DNA of 64,000 nt, from the NCBI GenBank assembly GCA_003194525.1, contig NBIV01000310.1:1-64000 (forward strand), read 5' to 3'. The notes under the pieces were generated by a model, which saw nothing but the letters and a program-made list of their open reading frames with translations, was not told where the DNA came from and searched no databases. The number at the start of each line of letters is the position of its first letter. Position 1 is the first letter of the stretch. Shown here piece by piece: positions 34,001 to 42,702 of this stretch. The position numbers and the translations under genes were made by a program. The stretch is from Gracilariopsis chorda. Its lineage: Eukaryota > Rhodophyta > Florideophyceae > Gracilariales > Gracilariaceae.

Positions 34001-36705
34001 CTTTGCCAATATACTTTCTCTTTTTGTTGCAGCTTGATCTTCTGCGATGATCATGGCCAAGCGATACTTGGGATATTGCGGTGTGACAGCTGTTGTGCCA
34101 ATTCGGGCATGGCGCAGAAGTTTGAGGACCCATGTGTTATGAGGCGTAGCGTCTGTCGCCGTGATGTATTTGGCTTTCGTGGTACAAAATGCTCCAATGT
34201 TTTGCTTTCGTGAAGTCCAAAAAATTGGAGTCGAATTAATGCAGTGAACTGATACAGTGATTGACTTTTGTTGTCTTTCGTTAGCAAAATCTGCCTAGCT
34301 GTACACTGTGAGAGGGTGCCGTAGAGATTTCTTGGTAGATATAAACATTAGACAGTACGTTCCGGTGCCTTTTAGATAACCTAGTAGTGTTTTTAAGCTC
34401 TGCTTGTGATGGAACTGGGGTTTTGACATGTGTTTTGCCAATCTATTGGTAGCATAACCAATGTCGGGGCGGGTGCTGTGGGTGACGTACTGCATTAGCC
34501 GAGGATTTGACGGAATCTGTTAGCCTCTTCGTTTGACAGTGCTTTGGTGGGTGGGTGTTGGTCGAGGACTTTGAGATTATTGTAAAGGGTATGTGTGCAG
34601 TTGCAGTTCTGTAGTCCGGTTTGTTGGAGTATCGAATCGATTGCTTCCGGTTGTGAGGTGTGCGTGCCTAGAAGTATCTTGGTAATGGTTCAGTTTAGGA
34701 ATCTCGTGGGTGTGCCAAGTCGTTTGATTTTGTACTTTCGGAGGAGGTCTTGGTATAGTTTGTCCATTAGTGCTTGGTTGGATTCTAGAACAAGGAAGTA
34801 ATCAATGGTTGTGCTCACAATGATGTATCTGTTTGAGGTTATATTGGTATAGCAGCATGGGTCGTGTTCCGATCTTGTATAACGTAGCGAGGTGAACAAA
34901 ATTTGCATTGCGTGGTTGTAGCAGTAGATTGCTAGCGGAGATCCATATAAGTTACCTATGAGTTGGCCATATTTGCCTGCATGGATGTGTTTTCCGTCGA
35001 AGTGAGGCATTTGTTTCACGTAGATGGGGCGATCGTGTGCATATTTAAGTTGTAGATACGCCTGCTTCATTTCGAATTGTTCAAGTGGTTGGTTGAGGGC
35101 TGAATGAAGCGTGATCAGCATGATTTGTGTGGTACGGTCGGCTGTGAAGGTGGCTGTGTGGTTGGGACTATAATGAAGTCCGGGTTTCATAAGATCCACT
35201 CTAAAGTTACACCGTGCTTTCTTTTGGACTATGTGGCTTTCGGCGGATCGTTTATAGCGATAAAGCATCATGAGAGGTATGATTGCTTCGGTTGATTGGG
35301 TGAAATCGGCTGGTAGCCATTGGATACTGTGATGTGCGTCGAGATTGACAAGCTCGATGTCGTGTGCTGTTTTCAAATGTCTGAAGTCGGAATATAGTCT
35401 TTCCTGCGCAATGGTGGTCCGAGAGGGGTGTCTAGGTGTTGTTGCGGAGATTTAGAACGACTATATGGGTTAGCGATGTGGCGAACATATATCTGGCCGG
35501 GTCTGTCCTGGGCTGCGGTTTTTTCTTAGGAGCGTATACCGGAATGGCGCTGAGCTGGCCGAACACGTATATGTGGAGGAGGTCTAGTTGGCAGTTGTAC
35601 CAGAGCTAGTAGGGGGATTTTTTGCTTGTCTCATGATGGAGCAAATTGTACTTGAATACCGTGTTACGTGCTGTGGAAGAGTCTGATATTGGTAGAGAGG
35701 ACACGAGTGGCTCGTGTGTGCGAATTGTAGCTGTGGTGCCCGAGTTTTGTTTGTCCTGAACTTGGGGTGATTCGGATCTCTGCATTGTTGGTTCATGTGG
35801 TTGCAGCGGTGACCTAAGGCTTTGTGGTATGCAAAAAGGTTGTAAGGTATGAGGCGTCCCTGGAAGGGCGAGCGCGAATATAATTGTCGGTTGGAAAATG
35901 TAAAGGGAGAGGGTCCGTAGTCCGGGGTGATTCGGTGGGATCGAGGCATGCTGGTAGGAGCCAGCTGTGTGGAGCGGTAAATTCCAGAGAGCGATTTGAA
36001 AACTCTCGTGAAGCTCTTAATCGTGGTGGGTTTGTTGGCCAGTACTGGCCCAGGGATGGGGTTGAGAGTAGGGTTTTCCTTGAGCCCTGAGATGATGAAG
36101 TCAACTGTTGTTTCTTCCTGGTCAATGGTGGGCAATTTGGCTGCTACCATGCGCTGACGGACTTTGAGGTTTGCTGCCAGGTAGGTGTCTATTGTGGAGT
36201 CGGCTTCATAGAGAATATTCTCAGACTCCGTTTTGAGAAACTGGTGATCATCCTTCGTGGACTGGTTGACGTACTTGATGATTTGTTGGATGAGGTCGTA
36301 CGATGTTGGTTCATGTTCTGGGATCAGCAATAGACCAATTATGTCATTCGAGACACTGTCTAGGACTGCTGCAAGAATTCGGTTTTGTTTCTTGATGTAA
36401 TCGAGTTGTCCGCAAAGTCCGTTAGGTTTTTGGCGAATCGGATATTATAATGCTGTCCGCGAAGTTGCAAACCACGATATTCTTTAACAATTTCTACTGC
36501 GGGCTGATGTTGAAATCAACATCTGCTGTTGACATCAACACCACACACTACCAATCCCATACCTCGATTATAGCCTGAATTTTGGCCCCTAACTGCGAAA
36601 GCGAGGGGAAGCGTCAGAAGCCATTACTACACCAGTGGTGAACGACAGGCTTACCGGGTGGCAGACAAAAGTCTTCAGCGTCACTAATATACGCGTTAAC
36701 GAGTT

Positions 36706-37866
36706 ATGGATGCCATTCCCGACATTGATTTAAGCGAAAACGAAGAGCAGCGCAGTTCCGCTTCTATCGGAGTCGCATACCACGAGCTAAAAATCTATCG
36801 AGCTACATATTCTATATGTCTCTTACTTCAATTACTCTTAGAGTTGTTTAACGACAAGGTGGATCGGGACTATTTTGTGAACGCACTTTTCCCAAAATTG
36901 GACCTTCTGCAACAACTTACGTCCGGGCACATTTCTACTTTCAAGACCGTCACAGGGCTTTACCCAGGTGAGTTTGAATGTCTTTCAGAACGAAGCTGCC
37001 CTATTCTTTTCTGTAGATCTAGGTATTCTGGGCAGATACTTATGACAACGGGGAGGCCAACAAAGCTTAATCCGCAAGAAAGATTGCTTTCTGTGATCTT
37101 GTATCTCCGCCACAATTACAGTGTCCGCTATGGATCTTCCTCCTGGAACTATAGTCGGTCATCTCTACACGAAGATGCGCTTTTCATTTGCGAAATTATT
37201 ACAGTAGTGATGGCTCGAGAGGCCAAATGGCTTAATATAGTAAGAAGGGCACAATTGCGCACACGCATTTCACAGGTTCCAGGTTGCGTTGGCTTCGTAG
37301 ACGGCACTCTGTGTCGCATCCGTCAGCCAAACTGCTCTGATCATCGTGCATACTTTCGTAGGTGCAAGAAAATGTACTGCTTCAACACCTGTGTTGTTGT
37401 TGACCATGACGGACTATTCATATATGTCTCAGCCGGATACGTCGGCTCGTTTCATGACGCGCGGGTCTTGAAGGAGACACCATTAGGAAGCAACTGGCAG
37501 CAATACTTTACATTTGATTTGAACTCTCCTTCTCCGCTGGAATTCGTTTTAGGGGACCCAGGGTATATGGAAATGGACCAATTCGTGCCAAGCCGATTGG
37601 ACGCCATAGAGTTTTCAGATGTTGATGCTCATTCTGTGCTCCAAGCGTTTAACAAGATGCACGCTGGATTTTGTGTCGCGGTGGAATGGGGTATTGGTGG
37701 GCTGAAGTGTAAGTTCAAAAAATTTCTGGAAACTTGTCTGAATAGACGGGATACGTTTGAGCTCATCTTCTCAACCGCTGCTATTCTAACCAACTTTATG
37801 CATCGTCGTAAGAAGGATTACGCGACCTCTATGGAAGGCGGTACAAACGGGGAGAGTGGTGAATGA
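36706..37866 (+). CDS. PIF/Harbinger DDE transposase
   Basis: Intact frame of 386 codons without introns, starting at the ATG at 36706. It belongs to the DDE_Tnp_4 class. The catalytic triad is visible: D199 in GFVDGT, D284 in VLGDPGY and E327 in VEWGIGGLK. The conserved GSFHDARV block lies between the first two, and a helix-turn-helix-like N-terminal region (about 60-140) precedes them. Length is normal for the family. It cuts and pastes the element in the nucleus, usually with the partner encoded beside it. Its stop codon lies only 20 bases from the stop of the convergent ORF. All three catalytic residues are present, so activity is possible; whether it is expressed cannot be seen. Confidence 0.92.
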   Translation: MDAIPDIDLSENEEQRSSASIGVAYHELKIYRATYSICLLLQLLLELFNDKVDRDYFVNALFPKLDLLQQLTSGHISTFKTVTGLYPGEFECLSERSCPILFCRSRYSGQILMTTGRPTKLNPQERLLSVILYLRHNYSVRYGSSSWNYSRSSLHEDALFICEIITVVMAREAKWLNIVRRAQLRTRISQVPGCVGFVDGTLCRIRQPNCSDHRAYFRRCKKMYCFNTCVVVDHDGLFIYVSAGYVGSFHDARVLKETPLGSNWQQYFTFDLNSPSPLEFVLGDPGYMEMDQFVPSRLDAIEFSDVDAHSVLQAFNKMHAGFCVAVEWGIGGLKCKFKKFLETCLNRRDTFELIFSTAAILTNFMHRRKKDYATSMEGGTNGESGE

Positions 37867-37886
37867 ATCTAGTTTTCAGGGCAGCA

Positions 37887-38831
37887 TTAAAGCCCAACAG
37901 CCACTCTCAATTTACAGGTGCAACCTTCTTCAGAACGTATTCCGTTATTCTTCAGTGTTATCAGTCTGTTCATGACGCCGTCGAGCTCCTGAATCTGTTT
38001 CGCAGCCAGCTCTGAAGCACGCAATTCTTTCTTACCAGTAAGATCATTTTCCAAGACCAAGGCTTTGTTTTGGTGCTTGATAGAATCAATAGAACCGTCA
38101 GAACCTAAATCCATGGCCTTACTAATTTGCTTGATGCAGTCTACAGCATCCTTCAGAAGTTCCTTTCTTGTCTGCGGCTTGTCGTTACTGACACTGCCTG
38201 AATGATTTGATGCATTAGAGACGAGAGACTTCCGAAACGCCCTCATTTTCTTCCAGTTGTACATGTCTAATTCGTTCAACCGAGTCATTAGTTGTACGTC
38301 TTGAACAGTGACCTTTCCATGCGCTTCGTCAGAAATATCTGTTCTTATGTCGTTCAGAGTCGATCGCAGTGCATCTCGCAAAGAACGTTCCTGCGGGAGT
38401 TTCTGACCATCAAAAGGCTCTCCGGAGGATTGAAATTTTTCCTCTTGGTCTTGCCAAAAATCACCATAGACAAGCTTCCAAGCAGCCCCCGGTATCTTCT
38501 GCACCATTTTCTTACGGCCGCAGCAGTAGCTCGCGAAAAGTTGGTTGTGACTGACGGTCAGCACAACAAATGCTTTTGCGCCAACACCAGGACGTATGCA
38601 CTTCGCTGGGTGACCATTACCAGATGTTTGACTAATCTGTCTCTGTCCGGAGCCTACTACAGAACCCCGCAGAGCAGCTGTTGCCAGCTCGCTAACCGGT
38701 GGGGTTTTTGGAGCACAAGAAGATCCAAAAACGTTATTATCATTGGGTCCCAATGTGGTTTCCTCAGAATTACTGACGGCATCCGCAACAGCCACTCCCC
38801 TTCTAATTTCATTGGCCCCTCCATGATCCAT
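37887..38831 (-). CDS. Second ORF of the Harbinger element (putative accessory protein)
   Basis: Frame of 314 codons from the first ATG at 38831 (MDHGG). By position it corresponds to the second gene of PIF/Harbinger elements, normally a Myb/SANT-like DNA-binding protein that helps the transposase reach the nucleus and the termini. I do not see a convincing tri-tryptophan Myb repeat. What is visible: a Ser/Thr-rich head; a middle part with a CCGRKK cysteine-basic cluster and a Trp-containing stretch (AAWKLVYGDFW); then a Lys-rich region and a helical, coiled-coil-like C-terminus (about 240-300, ending ELDGVMNRL). The function as accessory protein is inferred from context only. It is convergent with and nearly touches the transposase gene. 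Confidence 0.65.
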   Translation of the reverse strand: MDHGGANEIRRGVAVADAVSNSEETTLGPNDNNVFGSSCAPKTPPVSELATAALRGSVVGSGQRQISQTSGNGHPAKCIRPGVGAKAFVVLTVSHNQLFASYCCGRKKMVQKIPGAAWKLVYGDFWQDQEEKFQSSGEPFDGQKLPQERSLRDALRSTLNDIRTDISDEAHGKVTVQDVQLMTRLNELDMYNWKKMRAFRKSLVSNASNHSGSVSNDKPQTRKELLKDAVDCIKQISKAMDLGSDGSIDSIKHQNKALVLENDLTGKKELRASELAAKQIQELDGVMNRLITLKNNGIRSEEGCTCKLRVAVGL

Positions 38832-39842
38832 AATGTGACTGCGGAGGTAGAGATGATGCGTAGCAGCCGTCGTGTACAAGATGCCGAGCACAGGAGTGGT
38901 CAAGAGGGTGACGGATCTACAGGTGTTGATCAAAAAGGGACGGTGGGTACAGACTTGGTCACCGGGGTAAGAAGTGCAGAGCTAGTGAACAGGGTGGAAG
39001 TGCAGGCGTAGAGACCTTCCCGTTTGGGAAGTGCACGGCTGGGTAGCGTGGCTGCAAAGAATCCAACTTGTTGAAGGTGGGGGGGGGAGAGGAGAGCAGA
39101 GATCTGGTCAATATGGCGGTTGGGTCAGAACACAAGAAGTTGGTGACGGTGACTACGGTTGGAGAGAAGAGGTCGTGGTGGTTTCGTGCTGGGAGTGCAC
39201 AATTTGAAAGGGTGGTCTCGGGGTCGAGGGTGCAACCTTTTTAAGGGTGGTGTCGGGGTGGAAGGTTCACCCTTTTTAGGGGTGGTATCGGTGGGGAAGG
39301 TGCACTGTTTTCAAGGGTGGTATTAGGGTGGAGGGTGCAACCTTCTTATGGGTGGATGGTGCACTGCTGTTGAAGGTGGCGTTAGCGTGGATGGTGCACT
39401 CTGTTCAAGGGTAGCGTTAGGGTGGATGATGCAACCTTTTTAAGGGTGGTAGCAGGCTGCCATCTCACACTCGGTGACGACTGCCGCGGGGTGGGATTAA
39501 AAGTCCGATGACTATGGCTGAGCCGTCGGAGTGAAGACTCAGTGATTGTAGCGGAGTACGGAGGCCAGACGTTGTGAGCGGAGTGAAGCGTGCAGACGTA
39601 CATAGATCGCAATGGGACGATGTAAAAGGTGTGATTGTGTCGGGGTGGGAAATGCAAACGTTCTGAATGTGTCAGGGCGGTGCCTGCAGATGTAGTGACA
39701 TGTGGGTTTCAGACATGGCAGCGAGAGTTAAATTCGCATGCCTGCGAGTTTTCGAAGCTTTGTGGGTTTGGCAAACCTCGTTGTCAGAATGAGCTCGTGT
39801 AAACTGTTGCAAGAAATATCACAGCGAGAATGGCGCAATCCA
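38832..39842. other. Harbinger right non-coding part
   Basis: Non-coding DNA between the start of the second ORF and the right terminal repeat. It contains the minisatellite (39205-39455). The remainder shows no gene, and the promoter of the second ORF must be near 38850-38950. Confidence 0.5.
39205..39455. repeat. G-rich degenerate minisatellite
   Basis: About six to seven imperfect units of roughly 37 bases. Each unit has a GGGTGG block, a GGGTGGA-GGTGCA block and a run of T (for example AAGGGTGGT...GGTGCAACC). The units differ by point changes and small indels. The array lies inside the Harbinger element near its right end, beyond the second ORF. The G tracts could form quadruplexes on the + strand. 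Confidence 0.7.
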
Positions 39843-40245
39843 CGCACTTTACGGACAACACTATTGTTAGAGAGCTTGGTCGTCAGTTGGGGGAGGTCGA
39901 TTGGATTGTAAGTGCGGGAGGGCTTCTATGATTGCCGCGTACGTCTTTAGTGCGAGGTACCAAAGAACGTAATTGGAGGGGTCCAGTTTTGGTATTTTGG
40001 GAGGTTGGTCTGTGTCCATGGGTGCGATGGTGAATGTGGCGGTAGGTTGTTTGCGCTCAATGGTGTATACAGGGTGGTTAGTATCTTGCTGGGTGAGGAC
40101 CGCGTTGATATAAAGATGTTGTAAGTATTGGTCTTGGCGGAGTTACCGGCCTAGTCGCCAGGCGTGTCGCAGGTTGAGTGAAGCCGTGTTGGCGTTCTGG
40201 AGGTGAGCTATTCGAGTTTTGTGCTAGGTGCGTTTGCCCGTAACC

Positions 40246-40340
40246 TGTGAGTGAGTAGCACTGACTGTTTTCGTTTCTTTGTCGTCGTCGTGAGATCGCT
40301 TATATTCTGTGTTACAACTTTAATGCTATGCTGTTTCACA
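40246..40340 (-). repeat. Short LTR, right copy (5' LTR)
   Basis: 95 bp from TGTGAGTGAG to GTTTCACA, followed by the AATTC duplication at 40341-40345. The gag start lies about 235 bases inward on the minus strand. Confidence 0.78.
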
Positions 40341-40457
40341 AATTCCTTACGAAAATGATGAGTGAGCGTTTTATGAGATAGCTCCAGCTCACGCACAGTT
40401 GAAGACGTGGTCCCGTTGTTGGGTGAAGCTCACTGAGAACTGTTGGTGGCCGGTTAC

Positions 40458-41221
40458 ATGCAAAACTTGCCAGATTACCAGGCCATAAAAGTTTTGGCGG
40501 GCAGCAAGAACATTCAAGAACACCAATCCAGACCAAAGCAAAAAAACTGGCGCCAAAACCAATAGCGAAACGTAACGTTCCAAGCACGTATCGAGCCCCA
40601 AAAACCTCATGAACTGTGCAATAGACCCCTGCATGCACAATATTAAGTTCGGTATACGATTCTTTAGCTTGAATCATGGCTTCCAAGTCTACCGTTTTTC
40701 TCCACCGCTTCGGCGCCATCATCCATGTTCCAACATCATGGCAGTCCACCGCATCGATAAAAATGCAACAAGAACCTATACAACAAATGCGTAACATAAA
40801 GTCTAAAAAAAGTGTAAAAAGTCGTGCAGGTTCCCTAAACTACACTAAAGAAGATGTGCTATGGCTTATGCTCCGCGCATAAAGTTGGATAAAATAGTCT
40901 CTGGCATTTGTGCTGTGTGTTCTTTTGCGATCAGCAGTACTTCCATCTAGGCTTGTTAATGGCGAGTGCAAACACAAAAAGATGTAGTATACGCCACAAT
41001 CAAAGCCAACACAGTGGCTTTCCTCAACCAGAAGTGCATATCGCAGTCTTAAGCTCTCAGATAGAATTTAGTGGATGGCATGGTGGGTCAAATTGGACCC
41101 TGGAGGTCCGATTCTGAATGAGACATTTGGCAGGAATGCCGCCAAAATTTAAGCAGTTTGGCGTTTTTTGATTGGCTCAAATTTGGTCGTCGGGTTATCT
41201 GTAACTTCTACATGCACGCGC
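40458..41221. other. Unidentified stretch inserted in the X left TIR
   Basis: This DNA has no counterpart in the right TIR. Together with the solo LTR to its right it is bounded by GTTAC (40453-40457) and GTGAC (42233-42237), possibly an aged 5-base duplication. A minus-strand frame of about 110 codons crosses it, with a hydrophobic patch (FAIGFGASFFALVWIGVLE). I do not recognise it, and it does not resemble gypsy internal sequence. Confidence 0.4.
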
Positions 41222-42232
41222 TGTAGGTACCATCACAATACGGTGACACCAGGGGTGCCAAAATTAGCCATCAAGTAGGCTAGAAAAGGTGTCTTCATAG
41301 GTGAAAGGCTTCTTAAGAAGAAAAATATAATCAGAAAGCACACACAAATAGAAATCAAAGAATGAAAAGGACTCAACCTAAAAGAGAGAACAAAAGTCTC
41401 AATTCCAGAAACGTTGTTCAAAGGTTCTTGAAATGGTGCGTGACCAACTGCTTACGGCAACGGCCAATAGAAATCAGACTCCCGGCTTCCGCCCAGACAC
41501 TCCGGACGTAAAACGAATTCTGGAGCCTACCTACTTCTGCACTAACTAAAAGTAGTCGCGTACAATCCTTATAGGGCTTCCAAAGGAGAGCCAATAACAG
41601 CGCGACATGCTTTCACTCTGTACCCTGTCTTGCCTTTTACAGAAAAGATTGCATGGGACGTTCCATGCGGACTGCTTTTGGTCCAGCATTTCTCTCCGGA
41701 AATCCCCAGGTTTTTTGACAGACACTGTTATTCAAACAAAGCTCTAGTAGAGCTCACAGACGACATTACCACCCTTACCACACATTATTCGTCTCTCTTT
41801 CAAGCTTAAAACGCTTCAACCGGTCTTAGCGACGGCAATTTCCCATCCCAAGTATGAACCTAGCAACAAACGCCTCACTAGATGCAAATTATGGTTTATT
41901 GGTTGATAGAAAGAATGGTGAAAGTTAGTGGGTGATGTTTGTGTACGGGTGTGATGTTGAGTTGAGTTAAGACAGAACCTTAGGCGGCGAAGTGCACTTT
42001 GATAGCCTCGAAAGGTACTCAAACAACACAGCAATGCATCAATACTTTTTCGTTGCTCATATGTGCGTCTAGGTTACTCTATTGGCTTCTAGCTGCTCTT
42101 GAGCTGCAGAATAACTAATAAAAATCCATCTCCTGGCACTAGCATTATTAAATTTAAGTAGCAGTGCTGGGCCAGGAAATATAAGAACGCTCTTGGAGCT
42201 GCTGGAACACTCTACATGTCTCGCGACGAACA
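41222..42232 (-). repeat. Old solo LTR of the same gypsy family
   Basis: About 1011 bp aligning end to end with the gypsy LTRs of the tandem but much more diverged. The shared blocks are the left edge (CCATCACNNNACGGTGAC), CAGACTCCCGGCTTCCG, GTACAATCC, CAAAGGAGAGC and the right edge (TCGCGAC). No internal sequence adjoins it. It marks an earlier wave of the family and splits the left TIR of transposon X. Confidence 0.8.
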
Positions 42233-42412
42233 GTGACCTCACGCAGATCATCACTTCCCGGGACATAACCTCTCACACTCTTGGAACCCCTTACCCTGTA
42301 TTCTCTAGAGACCCTGATCATGGTTTCATTCTCAAAACAATGAGCGTTCCGCCCAGCGTGCATGCCCTGCGCTTTATAAACAACGGCCAAAAGCAAATTG
42401 AAAGGTCTGCCC

Positions 42413-42600
42413 CACCCCACCGCATCTTTGCATCAACACAACGCACAAGCATTTTCAAGAGTATTTAAAGGCACAAAACAGCTTCGAGTTAGTGCCAACG
42501 TCGGTCACCACCCCAACGCATCTTTGCATCGACAGAAGGCACAAGCATTATCAACATTATTTAGAAGCACAAAAGAGCTTCGAGTTAACACCAACGTCAT
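42413..42600 (+). repeat. Two-copy tandem repeat, period about 96 bases
   Basis: Two adjacent units (42413-42508 and 42509-42600) share CGCATCTTTGCATC, a CACAAGCATT block, a GCACAAAA block and AGCTTCGAGTTA. The repeat lies just inside the left TIR of transposon X, so it is likely a subterminal part of that element. Confidence 0.75.
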
Positions 42601-42702
42601 CTCCATTTCCACCCGCTGAGCATACGTGTTTTGTTTTTCGAAAAACAGCAGATCTTACTAATGTTGTTCCTAATCAGCATAAACACTGGAATGATTTAGA
42701 GC

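Larger units (their letters stand above)
36405..39859 (+). mobile_element. PIF/Harbinger DNA transposon inside the copia gag
   Basis: Terminal inverted repeats of 17 bases with two mismatches mark the ends: GTTGTCCGCAAAGTCCG at 36405-36421 and its inverse at 39843-39859. A further TGTCCGCGAAG near 36451 looks like a subterminal binding site. The 3455-base element carries two convergent genes: a DDE transposase (36706-37866, +) and a second ORF (37887-38831, -). That is the two-gene layout of PIF/Harbinger. It separates two parts of the copia gag, so it arrived later. I could not find the expected 3-base duplication (usually TWA), so the exact edges may be off by a few bases. Both ORFs are open, so the copy could be recent. 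Confidence 0.8.
33683..40340 (-). mobile_element. Ty1/copia-like element with very short LTRs, carrying a Harbinger insertion
   Basis: Fossil on the minus strand. LTRs of about 95 bp lie at 33683-33776 and 40246-40340. The right one has perfect TGTGA...TCACA ends. A perfect 5-base duplication AATTC flanks the whole (33678-33682 and 40341-40345). Parts seen: start of gag (about 40010-39860), the rest of gag (about 36400-35584) on the other side of the Harbinger insertion, RT (about 35480-34690) and RNase H (about 34500-34000). Copia identity rests on the gag opening (PSNYVLWYLALK), the RT and the TRPDIGYATNRLAKH block. The LTRs differ by about 12%, so it is older than the gypsy tandem. It is heavily broken. 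It sits in the left TIR of transposon X. Confidence 0.82.

Noticed and set aside
36395-39870. TAA/TTA target duplication of the Harbinger element
   Set aside because: A TAA lies left and a TTA right of the TIRs, but they are inverse rather than direct copies, so they were not accepted as the duplication.
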